A stretch of DNA of 64,000 nucleotides from Pseudomonas putida (GTDB lineage: Bacteria; Pseudomonadota; Gammaproteobacteria; Pseudomonadales; Pseudomonadaceae). The position numbers and the translations under genes are program-made. The stretch covers positions 4,326,001 through 4,390,000 of the forward strand of contig NZ_CP113097.1 in assembly GCF_026625125.1 (NCBI RefSeq). Reading direction: 5' to 3'. Shown piece by piece: positions 1 to 8,877 of this stretch. Position 1 is the stretch's first letter. Each line of letters opens with the position of its first letter. A model generated the notes under the pieces. That model made no database searches. It was not told the origin of the DNA and saw only the letters and a list, made by a program, of their open reading frames with translations.

Positions 1-1392
1 CTGCGTCGTTTCCACTACAGCGAACAAGTACGCACAGCACGCCAGGTGCAACGCGACCATACCTTCACCAACCCCGAGTACCGCCAGGAGCATCGCGCCA
101 CCGGTGCTCACCTCGAGCACCAGTCCAAGGCGTACGAACGCTTCGATTACCCCGGCCGCTACAAGCGCGACGCGGTCGGCAAGCCCTTCACCGAAACCCG
201 CATCACCGGTTTGCGCCATGACGCACGCGTTGCCGAGGTCGAAGGCGATGACGAGCGCTTGCAACCCGGCCTGAGTTTCAACCTCGTCAACCACGAGCGT
301 GACGACCTCAACGTGCACTGGCGCGTGAAAAGCGTGGCCCACGAAGGCATCCAGTACTCCAGCCTGGAGGACGAAGCCGCCGGTGCCGAGCAGGGTACCC
401 GTTACCAGCAGACTGCAGTACTGGTACCCGGCCGCTTCGAGTGGCGCCCACAGCCGCTGCCCAAACCGCGCATCGATGGCCCACACATGGCCACCGTGGT
501 CGGTCCGGCCGGCGAAGAGATCTATTGCGATGAGTGGGGCCGGGTCAAGGTCAGCTTCCCCTGGGACCGGGAAAGCAAGAACAACGAATTCAGTTCCTGC
601 TGGGTGCGTGTTTCGCAAGGTTGGGCCGGTGGGAGCTGGGGCTCGATGGCCATCCCGCGCATTGGCCAGGACGTGATCATCCACTACGTCAACGCCGACC
701 CGGACCAACCGATGATCACCGGGCGCACCTACTGCGGTAATCAGCTGCCCCCTTACGATTTGCCACAGCACAAGACGCGCATGACCATCAAGAGCCAGAC
801 TCACAAGGGCACAGGCTTCAATGAGCTGCGCTTCGAGGATGAGCTGGGGCGCGAGGAACTCTATATCCATGCGCAACGGGACCAGAACATCGAAGTCGGC
901 AACGATGAGTCGACCTGCATCGGGCGCAACCGTGTAGAGCAAGTGGGCAATGATGAACAGCTGAGTGTTGGCAACAATCTTTGCCAGGACATAGGCCAGG
1001 ACCGCACCGAACGGACGGGGCGAACGTGCAAGGTGAAGGTTGGCCACGACCTGATCGAGCACGTTGGCAATGACCGCTGCGAATCCACGGGGGTCAATCA
1101 CTCTGTCACCATCGGAGGTCAAAGCGCACTACTCGTCAAAGGCGGCCAGAAGATCAGCGTCGGCGATGGCGTGGATCAGCAAACGACCGTCTACCAGCTC
1201 CGCGCCAGCGAACGTATCGAGTTCAGAAGCCCGGGGGGCAGCATCGTGCTGGACGCCGAAGGCATCACCCTCAATGGCCTGTCACTCACCCTGCTTGGGC
1301 CGACCAAAGCCGGGGCAAAAGGCGCTGGAAACGCCCTGGCACTGGACCTCGCCGCCGTTACCGGCAGCCAGTGCGAGGAACGACGCCGATGA
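1..1392 (+). CDS. vgrG: Type VI secretion tip protein VgrG (5' end outside window)
   Basis: This is the trimeric spike tip that caps the T6SS Hcp tube and carries effectors. The reading frame is open from base 1, so the N-terminal gp27-like part starts upstream. The visible part contains the gp5-like OB fold (about residues 155-245, with WGRVKVSFPWD and SCWVRVSQGWAG) and then beta-helix repeats of the VGND type. It ends after a short DUF2345-like stretch with no added effector domain. The stop overlaps the next start as ATGA, so it is translationally coupled to the adaptor and effector genes downstream. Family identity is clear; which T6SS cluster it belongs to cannot be seen. Confidence 0.95.
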   Translation: MRRFHYSEQVRTARQVQRDHTFTNPEYRQEHRATGAHLEHQSKAYERFDYPGRYKRDAVGKPFTETRITGLRHDARVAEVEGDDERLQPGLSFNLVNHERDDLNVHWRVKSVAHEGIQYSSLEDEAAGAEQGTRYQQTAVLVPGRFEWRPQPLPKPRIDGPHMATVVGPAGEEIYCDEWGRVKVSFPWDRESKNNEFSSCWVRVSQGWAGGSWGSMAIPRIGQDVIIHYVNADPDQPMITGRTYCGNQLPPYDLPQHKTRMTIKSQTHKGTGFNELRFEDELGREELYIHAQRDQNIEVGNDESTCIGRNRVEQVGNDEQLSVGNNLCQDIGQDRTERTGRTCKVKVGHDLIEHVGNDRCESTGVNHSVTIGGQSALLVKGGQKISVGDGVDQQTTVYQLRASERIEFRSPGGSIVLDAEGITLNGLSLTLLGPTKAGAKGAGNALALDLAAVTGSQCEERRR

Positions 1393-2312
1393 GCACAGAA
1401 GCCTTGCTCCAACTCATCGCCGACTACCACACCCCACAGCTGCACTGCCATGTACTGATCGACCCGCTGGCAATACCCGAGAACAGCGACCAATCCGTGC
1501 TTTCACACTTGAACAAAGCGTTGGGGGAAGGTGCGATGAGTCGGGTGATTCGAGCCGACTTGCCCCATGCCCCGCAGCTGCACCCCGTGCTGGCCTGCCT
1601 GTCATCACCCGGCGCGAAACCGAGCCCGCCACTGCTGAAGATGACTGCCCATGCAGCACAACGTGATAACCAGCGCCGAAAGCGCCACGTGTGTGGCTGG
1701 TTGCTGAGCGAAGCACCGGCACCGGTCATCGCTGCGCACCTGGCGGCGCTGTGCCGGCTTCCCGGTTCCGCAAGCGAGCCCCGTTTCTACCCCCTCTACG
1801 AACCCGTGCGCCTCGAACTGCTGGCTGCGAGCTTCGAACACGTGGAGCGCGGGCCTTGGTGGCCGATCAAGCACTGGCTGTTCGTGAGCAGCGGCGCGCA
1901 GCTGGCTGGTTTCAGCGGTGAAGCCCGTCCTCGCAGCGGCTTGCCTGCGTCCGCCTTGCGCATTCAGGACGACGTGGCGTTGATCGAAATGCTCCTCGCG
2001 GCCTGGCGAGCCCTGCCATCAGGCCCTGCTGATCCGAAGCCAAGGCCGCTCCCGCCGTTCGCTGCGGTAAAAGCCTCCAACCACATAGATGACGCTCGCA
2101 GGCTGGGCTTGAGCGCAACCGATGACATCCTGATTTTCGCCCTGTACCACCTGTACCTGCACCCTCGCCTGCACGCCGCGCCCTACGTGCGCCAGATCAT
2201 CGACGCCGCTGTGCAACAGCAACGTCCCCTCGCGCCACTGCTCGCCCGCCACGACGATGCGCACTGGCGGCAAATGATCGCCACCCTTGGCCCTTCAGAG
2301 GTTCGCCCATGA
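1389..2312 (+). CDS. DUF4123 T6SS effector adaptor/chaperone
   Basis: DUF4123 proteins (Tap/TEC family) load a specific effector onto the cognate VgrG. The ATG at 1389 overlaps the vgrG stop as ATGA and gives a 307-aa protein. Its N-terminal region (LLQLIADYHTPQ, HCHVLIDPLA) and position between vgrG and a large effector gene fit this family. The stop again overlaps the effector start as ATGA, so the three genes form one coupled transcript. No signal peptide or membrane segment is visible, consistent with a cytoplasmic chaperone. Assignment rests on context plus family-like sequence. Confidence 0.8.
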   Translation: MSTEALLQLIADYHTPQLHCHVLIDPLAIPENSDQSVLSHLNKALGEGAMSRVIRADLPHAPQLHPVLACLSSPGAKPSPPLLKMTAHAAQRDNQRRKRHVCGWLLSEAPAPVIAAHLAALCRLPGSASEPRFYPLYEPVRLELLAASFEHVERGPWWPIKHWLFVSSGAQLAGFSGEARPRSGLPASALRIQDDVALIEMLLAAWRALPSGPADPKPRPLPPFAAVKASNHIDDARRLGLSATDDILIFALYHLYLHPRLHAAPYVRQIIDAAVQQQRPLAPLLARHDDAHWRQMIATLGPSEVRP

Positions 2313-5300
2313 GCATCAGCCAACGCGTCGCCACCGCCCTCGCCGAAGCCGCAGTCTCGGTCGACCCGTGCAGGGCCTGTGAGCGGCAAGGCCTGCCGAT
2401 CCTGCCACTGCGCCGCGCCCTGGTGCCCGACACGCGCCCGGGCTACGCCGGCACCGTGGCCGGCGAGCCCCATGTCGAGACCCGAATGGGGCTGCGCACC
2501 TTGCGCTCCGGTTATCTGTACGTGCTGCTCGACCAGCGCATCTGGCAGGCCTACGAGGTCACCGACCAAGGCCACCTGCGCCGCTTCAACCCCTACGAGC
2601 CACCGCCCGGCCCACCGCCTTCGCTGCCCGCCCGGTGCCTGAACGAAAACCACGATATCCCCTCGTCTTTTCTCACCCTCGACAGCGAAGCCTACGGCTC
2701 GGCCTGGCTCGCCTTCTCCAGTGACGCCTGGCCGCGCAGCGTGCTGGATGCGTACAAGCGCGGCCATGCACCTGCGCAGCGTTTCGAGGGCCTGGACCTG
2801 GTCCAGGCGCGTGAGCACCCGCAACTGCTGGGCTTGGCGATGACCCCGGACAACCTGCAGGTAGACAAGCAGGTCTTTGAATACGCCCAGCAGCTTTGCG
2901 CACCCTTCGACAGTGCACATGGCTTTCACAGCCGGCTGTTGCGCCGAACCGCCCTGCGTGGCTTCGTGGTCAATGCCATGAACAGGCACCAACTGGAACA
3001 GGGCGTGCTAGCCGTGGTGCTGGATGACACGGTCGGGCTGGTGCAGGAGTACAACCATCAGCGCCTGAGCTGGCTCGTCAAACGCCAGGCATGGCGCGAG
3101 GACCCGCTGCGCGCCTACCAATTCCAGACATCGCAAATTCTGCAGATCATTCGGGCTACGCACAGACAGTGGGCGGCGCAGCAGGTCGCGCCGTTCGGAG
3201 CCCCGACTACAGGTGATGGGGCACCGGCCTTTGCTGCGCCCGAGGTGGAGAGGCAACGGCTCGTCGCGGTGCAGGAGCAACAAAGCGATAAACGCCTTGA
3301 GGAGCGCTACCACGAGCCCCAGCGTGCCGCCTTCCAGGACGAATACGATCGGCAGGAACGCCAGTTTCAGGCCTATATCGACCAGAACGCCAACGCCTAT
3401 GCCGAACGCTGCCAAAGCCAGATGTTCACGCTGATCGAGCAATACGACTATGACGGCCATGATCGTGAGTCCGGCGTGGCCTACAGCAAGACCATGGCCG
3501 GTTGCCTGGCTGGCGGCGTCACCGAGGCGGCTGCAACCAGCGCAGCGCATGGCCAGCCGCCCTCCGGCACCAGCGAAGCGCTGTGGCTCAAATGGCTGCA
3601 GGACCCTAACAGCCCACCCTACCGCGCCGTGTTGCTACGCAATGAATTTCTACTGGCGGCACTGCTGCCCAGTTTTTCCGCCAGCGCCCCCATCAACTGG
3701 AACGACAGCGAAAAGCTCTACGCGGCGTTGAGCAAGATGATCACCAGCGAAGAGGGTCGTCTTCACCTGCGTCATCAGCTCAATCAGGCGGTCGCGCAAA
3801 CTCAAGGCGCGTTGAATGCAGCCAGTCAACGCCTGCAGGCCCTGCTCGGCCCAGGCATCCAGCAAGCCGTGCGACATCTGAACAGCGCCAGTCAGTACCT
3901 CTATAACGGCGTACACCTGGTGGAGCTGCAGGTAAAGATGAAACTGAGCGAGTACTACGCCCTGCAGAGCGCGCACCTTCGGGAATTGCAAAACAAGGCA
4001 AGCACCACGCTGGCCAAAGCGCGAGACCGGATGATGCCCAGTCTCGAAGAACTGAAAGCCGGCGCCCAGATGAACGCCCGCAAGGTACAACCGATTATCC
4101 AGAGCGGTTTGTTGAGCCTAGCGGTCCTCGATCCCAAGGTGGCGCATACGCTGATCGACGTCAGCGTCTGGGTCGAGGGCAAGGCTGAGGTGTTGCGAGA
4201 GCAGCTGCTCCAGGAGGTCAGCCAGAATGTGAACCAGCTCAGTCACGCGGCGCAGATGAGCCTGGTAGACATACGGGTCGCGGCGGGCACGTTAGAGCCC
4301 GGTGCGCGGAAAATGCTCGAGGGGATACGGATCAGCGCGCTGCAGGCGTCGCAGATGGTGCGACGCAGTTTTTCTGGGCTGAAGGGGGTGGCGGGAAGTG
4401 GAGAGTTGCTGCTCACGCTGGGCGGGTTGTATTTGCTGAGTGACAGCCTGGGCAAGAACCTGAAAAAAGTGGAAGAGGAAACTGGGGCGAAGTCTGCTGA
4501 AGCCATATTGGCGCTCTATGGAACCAGCTTCGGCCTTCTCGGCGGTGGCTTAGAGGCTCTAGGGTTTGCAGCAATAAAGGCAAATATGGACAGCCTCGTG
4601 AGCCAAGGAAAAGCAGCAATTAGGATAGGTTCAACAATCGGTGCAATTGTCGGACTATTCGACTCCATCCAAGCCTCACTCGCAATGAAGCGAAGTTACG
4701 AAAGCGGTGATATTCAAGCTGGCAAATTTTACAGATATTCCGCAATCGCATCAGCCTTGGGTACGATCCCTGCCATCCTAAGCATATCCAAACCCGTACT
4801 ATTGGGTCCTTTAGGATGGGCGATTGCTCTTGGCGTAGCCGCATACGGTTTAAACAAGAATGCCTCGGGGAATGAGTCAACAGCACTAGAACAATGGGTG
4901 AAACGCTGTTACTTCGGGGTAGCTAATGAAACCCCCATCATTCACTGGAACTCTCCGGAATATTCAGACATTGCCTTTGCAGAGCTTAACGCTGCAACAC
5001 TGGAGCTAAGCGGAACGGTTGCTTTCCAATCAGTCCATGCAGATCCATCGACAGACTCAGAAATTGCAAAATTATTTACGATTGCAAAACCAAGACGATT
5101 GAAATTTCGAGTGTCAATGCCAAAGTTCATCGAAGCGATTTCAAGCTATCAGATCACCCTCCTATTTCATCGTCGTGGCGATGGCGGAGCGCCACATCAA
5201 ACTGGCGGCGAACTCATCATGAATAAAGGTTTTTTCACACCCTCGCGAGCGACTAGAACTTCCAACTCAACCAATTTCAATGAATCTTACTCACCAAAAA

Positions 5301-5521
5301 AACCGGACTACAAACCCGGAAGCATAACTTTCGAGGCGACTCAAAACTCTCAGCCTCTAGGAGCAGATGCTAATATTAGAGAGTTTATTGGCAGCGTTGA
5401 ACTCACACCCGACGAAGGTGCACCTAGTATTCTCGCCGCATCACTATTCATCTGCTATTGGCCAGACCGGGGGCTGCCTGATTCATATGCTGAGCTTGTA
5501 ATCCAGGAGCGTAACGAATGA
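2309..5521 (+). CDS. T6SS effector with VasX-like N-terminus (BTH_I2691 family), probable membrane-active toxin
   Basis: A 1070-aa protein. The first ~150 residues resemble the VasX N-terminal region of BTH_I2691-family effectors (CRACERQGLPILPLR, TLRSGYLYVLLD). A long charged, probably coiled-coil centre follows (about 320-640). Hydrophobic segments lie at about 697-715, 733-757, 773-792 and 811-848, as expected for a pore-forming module. The last ~200 residues are polar and probably beta-rich, and I do not recognise them. Family members (VasX of Vibrio, related P. putida effectors) insert into target inner membranes. Codon use changes to AT-rich near base 4480, so the toxic end was probably acquired separately. 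The following DUF6708 gene overlaps the stop and is the likely immunity gene. Confidence 0.85.
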   Translation: MSISQRVATALAEAAVSVDPCRACERQGLPILPLRRALVPDTRPGYAGTVAGEPHVETRMGLRTLRSGYLYVLLDQRIWQAYEVTDQGHLRRFNPYEPPPGPPPSLPARCLNENHDIPSSFLTLDSEAYGSAWLAFSSDAWPRSVLDAYKRGHAPAQRFEGLDLVQAREHPQLLGLAMTPDNLQVDKQVFEYAQQLCAPFDSAHGFHSRLLRRTALRGFVVNAMNRHQLEQGVLAVVLDDTVGLVQEYNHQRLSWLVKRQAWREDPLRAYQFQTSQILQIIRATHRQWAAQQVAPFGAPTTGDGAPAFAAPEVERQRLVAVQEQQSDKRLEERYHEPQRAAFQDEYDRQERQFQAYIDQNANAYAERCQSQMFTLIEQYDYDGHDRESGVAYSKTMAGCLAGGVTEAAATSAAHGQPPSGTSEALWLKWLQDPNSPPYRAVLLRNEFLLAALLPSFSASAPINWNDSEKLYAALSKMITSEEGRLHLRHQLNQAVAQTQGALNAASQRLQALLGPGIQQAVRHLNSASQYLYNGVHLVELQVKMKLSEYYALQSAHLRELQNKASTTLAKARDRMMPSLEELKAGAQMNARKVQPIIQSGLLSLAVLDPKVAHTLIDVSVWVEGKAEVLREQLLQEVSQNVNQLSHAAQMSLVDIRVAAGTLEPGARKMLEGIRISALQASQMVRRSFSGLKGVAGSGELLLTLGGLYLLSDSLGKNLKKVEEETGAKSAEAILALYGTSFGLLGGGLEALGFAAIKANMDSLVSQGKAAIRIGSTIGAIVGLFDSIQASLAMKRSYESGDIQAGKFYRYSAIASALGTIPAILSISKPVLLGPLGWAIALGVAAYGLNKNASGNESTALEQWVKRCYFGVANETPIIHWNSPEYSDIAFAELNAATLELSGTVAFQSVHADPSTDSEIAKLFTIAKPRRLKFRVSMPKFIEAISSYQITLLFHRRGDGGAPHQTGGELIMNKGFFTPSRATRTSNSTNFNESYSPKKPDYKPGSITFEATQNSQPLGADANIREFIGSVELTPDEGAPSILAASLFICYWPDRGLPDSYAELVIQERNE

Positions 5522-6318
5522 ATTTGCCACATCGCGATTTCGGATGGAAATTTGACCTCTGTGGTCCAGATAAAACCCCCGATCCACAGCTAATCTCCGG
5601 CTTTATAAACCCACCCCCGAATCACGTTGATGAGAACTATTTAGAGCTACCCACCAACTTATTCAAGACCAGGGGAGCATACATAGTTGGAATAGGCCTT
5701 ATGTTAGCAATTAACACCTTCTTAATGATTAACATTATTTTTTTCGACTTAAGTTGGTCTTGGCATAGTCTAGACCCGTCTGTATTTATGCTTTTCGTGT
5801 CCCTTGCTATATTTATTTGGACACCCTCTTACATCCGCCTGGATATTGGCCACCCTCGCGACCAGCCAATTCGTTTCAACAGACATCGCCGAAAAGTGTA
5901 TTTCTATCGATATAAATTTGACAACATGCACCCTTATGGAACTAAGAACTGGGGCATCCAACCTGTCTCCTACAATTGGGATGACCTCACAGCCGAAGTT
6001 TATCGAATTCACGCCCCCCTTGGATACGGTGGGATTATAGAGAAAGTAATGATAACAGTGCGCAAACATGACACCAATGAAGTGATCGATCGCCTATTTT
6101 TGGCTGACGACATAGAGCAAGGGAAACACTACTGGGCCCTTGCTAGACTTTTCATGCAAAAAGGCCCTGAAGCACTTCCGGATTTCGCCTCCCCCCCTGT
6201 CGACTGGAACAGTGACGACACCACAAACCCATTCGACCAACTAGCCCCCAAAGTCCAATGGCCACCCGAAATGGATCTTGAATCCCGCACCGCCCCCGGC
6301 CAAGGAGAACAACCATGA
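5518..6318 (+). CDS. DUF6708-type membrane protein, probable immunity protein (unit A)
   Basis: A 266-aa protein with two hydrophobic helices at about 55-78 and 88-107, then a conserved soluble part (PIRFNRHRRKVYFYRY, NWDDLTAEVYR, DRLFLADDIEQGK) and the tail QWPPEMDLESRTAPGQGE shared with the three later paralogues. The ATG overlaps the effector stop (ATGA). It is AT-rich like the effector's C-terminus, so the two probably travelled together and this copy is the likely cognate immunity protein, protecting the inner membrane from a pore-forming toxin. Function is inferred from position and topology. No ribosome site is needed beyond coupling. Confidence 0.75.
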   Translation: MNLPHRDFGWKFDLCGPDKTPDPQLISGFINPPPNHVDENYLELPTNLFKTRGAYIVGIGLMLAINTFLMINIIFFDLSWSWHSLDPSVFMLFVSLAIFIWTPSYIRLDIGHPRDQPIRFNRHRRKVYFYRYKFDNMHPYGTKNWGIQPVSYNWDDLTAEVYRIHAPLGYGGIIEKVMITVRKHDTNEVIDRLFLADDIEQGKHYWALARLFMQKGPEALPDFASPPVDWNSDDTTNPFDQLAPKVQWPPEMDLESRTAPGQGEQP

Positions 6319-6455
6319 ATTCCGTCGTCCTGCTAGATCACCGCCATGACTGCCCAAAACATGGCATTGGCGTAGTGGAAAAAGGTAGCGCCCACTACAC
6401 CTTCAATGGCAAGGCCGTTGCGCGAGTACGGGCACAGCCCCCGCCCCGCTGCTGA
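6315..6455 (+). pseudogene. Truncated PAAR gene (unit A), fused to adhesin fragment
   Basis: The ATG overlaps the preceding stop. The first ~37 codons match the intact PAAR gene at 9678 (VVLLDHRHDCPKHGIGVV, FNGKAVARV). At about 6426 the sequence jumps into a copy of the 3' end of the RTX adhesin gene and stops at 6455. The product would be a 46-residue fragment lacking the second half of the PAAR cone, so it is unlikely to sharpen a VgrG spike. Confidence 0.85.
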
Positions 6456-6562
6456 CCTCGATGGTCGAGACCACATCGCCCCCCTGTGCCGCTGACCTTG
6501 AAGTGTAGGTAGTCGCCCGATGACGCGGCCGTACTGTGCTCACACTGCAGCAGTTGCGACAG
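6426..6562 (-). pseudogene. Fragment of the RTX adhesin 3' end
   Basis: This 137-bp segment aligns almost base for base with 10213-10348, inside the C-terminal coding part of the adhesin gene, in the same orientation. Read on the minus strand it still encodes SQLLQ and DYLHFKVSGTG before a frame break. Homology starts at GTAC (6426) and ends after the shared CAGTTGCGACAG. It is a recombination scar, not a gene. Confidence 0.9.
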
Positions 6563-6603
6563 CCGAACAGTTACGCCGAGATCACAATTCAGGATTACAT
6601 CTA

Positions 6604-7406
6604 ATGCCAGAAGTCTATCGCCCACGGGGTAGGGTTTACAACTTACCCGGCCCAAACACTCCAGCCAAAACGGATAGCAACACAGCTCAACTGGACATAC
6701 CACCCAACCATGTGAATAGTATCTACATGGAGCTTACCAGAAGGACGATAAGAATCAGAGGCTATTGGATTGTAACAGGAATCATAATAACACTACTGAG
6801 CTTCTTCGTGACACTTCCGCCGATACTGGAATTATTGATCTCACCATCAGAAATTAAATTGGATGCTATTGGAATCGGCATTTCCACACTCTTGTTTTGT
6901 TATTGGGCCATGATTCCATACATAAGAATGGAAATAGAAACACCGTGCAACGAACCTATTCGCTTCAACAGGGCTCGTCGAAAGGTCTACTTCTACCAGT
7001 ACCGGTTCGATCGACTTAACCCTTTAGGTAAAAGAAATTGGGGTGTCAAACCTGTCGCCTACAACTGGGATGATCTTACGGCAGAGGTCTATCGTGTCTA
7101 CAGACCCATGGGGGCCGGCGGACTCATTGAAAACATCCTGTTATCAGTTCGCAACCCGGAAACTGATGAGGTAATCGACCGGGTATTTTTTCCTGTGATC
7201 TCGAACAAGGGAAGCAGTACTGGGAGCTTGCCAAGCTTTTCATGCAGGACGGTATCGAAGCTATTCCAGCGTTCGTGCATAGCTCCGTTGACTGGAATAC
7301 AAAATACTCTTCCAACCCGTTCGAACGCCTAGCCCCCAAAGTTCAATGGCCACCCGAAATGGATCTTGAATCCCGCACCGCCCCCGGCCAAGGAGAACAA
7401 CCATGA
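6604..7406 (+). pseudogene. DUF6708-type immunity-like gene with frameshift (unit B)
   Basis: This is a paralogue of the unit A gene. From the ATG at 6604 it keeps the two membrane helices and the PIRFNRARRKVYFYQYRF motif. At the run of six T (7186-7191) one base is missing compared with paralogues. The original frame then diverges and stops at 7332. In the +1 frame the expected sequence resumes (LEQGKQYWELAKLFMQ, then APKVQWPPEMDLESR) and ends at 7406, overlapping the next PAAR start. It is either inactivated or read by slippage on the T run. The frame is also open upstream to 6520, but that part lies in the adhesin scar. Confidence 0.8.
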
Positions 7407-7663
7407 ATCCCGTCGTCCTGGTAGATCACCGCCATGACTGCCCAAAACATCGCATTGGCGTAGTGGAAACAGGCAGCGCCGACTACGCCTTCAATGGCAA
7501 GGCCGTTGCCCGAGTGGGCGGCCGGATCAGCAGTGGTGCGCTGATCACTGATGGTTCGGCGGGTTATCTGATCAAGGGCAGAGAGGTCGAATGCGAAGGA
7601 GATCAGACGATCTACGATGGGGGTCGCCATTACTGGCCTCATCGCGGGCAAGCCCGCCTCTAA
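7403..7663 (+). CDS. PAAR-domain protein with altered C-terminus (unit B)
   Basis: PAAR proteins form the zinc-bound cone on VgrG. The ATG overlaps the end of the shifted DUF6708 frame. The first ~70 residues match the intact copy at 9678 (HRHDCPKHRIGVV, GKAVARVGGRIS, GSAGYLIKG). A deletion of about 55 bp then fuses the frame to the downstream REP region, so the last ~16 residues (RHYWPHRGQARL end) come from repeat DNA. Total 86 aa. The domain lacks the normal final strand, so function is doubtful. Confidence 0.65.
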   Translation: MNPVVLVDHRHDCPKHRIGVVETGSADYAFNGKAVARVGGRISSGALITDGSAGYLIKGREVECEGDQTIYDGGRHYWPHRGQARL

Positions 7664-7707
7664 GGCCAGCGACAAACCTTTACGAGCGGGCTTGGCCGCG
7701 ACGAGGT
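7636..7707. repeat. REP doublet
   Basis: Two inverted REP elements of the GCGGGCAAGCCCGC type (second arm GCGGGCTTGGCCGCG) separated by about 25 bp. They overlap the 3' end of the unit B PAAR gene and form part of the segment repeated after unit C. Confidence 0.8.
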
Positions 7708-7774
7708 TTGACCTATTGCCAGAGCGCGACATCCCAAGTGCATAGGCCGAAATTTAACCACAGGAAGTTAACAT

Positions 7775-8578
7775 ATGACGTTGCCCGGAAGAGCTTTCGG
7801 CTGGAAATATGACTTACCCGCCCCGTCCACCCCTTTAGATTTTCGCCCAGTGATAGAAAGATCTCTAACACCACCAAGCCATGTTGACTCAATATACATT
7901 GAGCTTCCGAGATCACTATTCAAATTCAGAGGCTACAACCCTATTGTAGGCGGCTCACTCATGCTCGCGGGGTTAATTATGCTCATCTACTTCATCTACG
8001 ACGATTTCACCTCCCCCACCAGAGCAGACGTTAGCGGACTACTCACAATTGCAGCCACTTATGCAATTTGTTTCTTCATCACATTTGCGTACATACGCAT
8101 GGACCTTACATACCCACGCAACGAGCCTATTCGATTCAACAGGCGCCGCCAGAGGGTTTATTTCTATCAATACAGATTTGATCGACTTCACCCCTTTGGT
8201 CGGAAAGACTGGGGTGTTAAACCTGTTGCCTACGACTGGGAACAGCTTACTGCCGAAGTCTATAGTGTTAATGCCCCAATGGGATACGGTGGGCGAGTTG
8301 AAAAAGTCATGATCTCAGTCCGCAAACCCGGCTCCGACGAAGTGATCGACCGCGTTTTTTTCGCCGGTAATATTGAACAGGGCAAACAATTCTGGGCACT
8401 TGCAAGAATTTTTATGCAGGAAGGCCAGGACGCCCTCCCAACATTTACCCACGCGCCTACGGACTGGAACAGTGATGATCTGCGCAACCCCTTTCATCGC
8501 CTAGCCCCCAAAGTCCAATGGCCACCCGAAATGGACCTTGAATCCCGCACCGCCCCCGGCCAAGGAGACAAAACATGA
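7775..8578 (+). CDS. DUF6708-type membrane protein, probable immunity protein (unit C)
   Basis: A 267-aa protein closely related to the unit D gene. Hydrophobic helices lie at about 50-75 and 86-105, followed by PIRFNRRRQRVYFYQYRF, YDWEQLTAEVYS and DRVFFAGNIEQGKQFWALARIF. The ATG at 7775 has an AGGAAG ribosome site. Unlike unit A it has its own leader, identical in layout to unit D, so it could be expressed independently of the effector. It probably protects against a related but different toxin. No matching effector remains beside it. Confidence 0.75.
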   Translation: MTLPGRAFGWKYDLPAPSTPLDFRPVIERSLTPPSHVDSIYIELPRSLFKFRGYNPIVGGSLMLAGLIMLIYFIYDDFTSPTRADVSGLLTIAATYAICFFITFAYIRMDLTYPRNEPIRFNRRRQRVYFYQYRFDRLHPFGRKDWGVKPVAYDWEQLTAEVYSVNAPMGYGGRVEKVMISVRKPGSDEVIDRVFFAGNIEQGKQFWALARIFMQEGQDALPTFTHAPTDWNSDDLRNPFHRLAPKVQWPPEMDLESRTAPGQGDKT

Positions 8579-8735
8579 ACGCCGTCGCCCTGATAGGTCA
8601 CCGCCGTTGCCCGAATGGGCGGCCGGATCAGTAAGTGGGGCGGTGATCACCGATGGTTAGGCGGGTTATCTAATTGAGGGTGAAGGGGTCGCATGCGAAC
8701 GAGATCAGACGATCCGCGCTGGGGGTCGCCATTAC
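8575..8735 (+). pseudogene. Broken PAAR gene (unit C)
   Basis: It starts with an ATGA overlap to the unit C gene. An internal deletion joins GGTCACCGCC directly to GTTGCCCGA, removing about 80 bp. The frame then stops at 8634. Downstream PAAR sequence (GGCGGGTTATCTAATTGAGGG) is still recognisable out of frame and carries the same ~55-bp end deletion as unit B. Confidence 0.85.
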
Positions 8736-8737
8736 TG

Positions 8738-8809
8738 GCCTCATCGCGGGCAAACCCGCCCCTAGAGGCTAGCGACAAAACTGTACGGGCGGGCTTGCCC
8801 GCGATGAGG
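8738..8809. repeat. REP doublet
   Basis: Inverted pair GCGGGCAAACCCGC and GCGGGCTTGCCCGC. The whole stretch from the preceding GGTCGCCATTACTGG to the next ATG at 8878 is a copy of 7621-7775, so the REP pair is part of the duplicated unit. Confidence 0.8.
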
Positions 8810-8877
8810 TTTGACCTATTGACCTGAGCGCGACATCCAAGTGCATATGCCGAAATTTAACTACAGGAAGTTAACAT

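Noticed and set aside
6520..6603. Earlier start for the unit B immunity gene
   Set aside because: These codons lie in the adhesin scar and have no counterpart in the paralogues.
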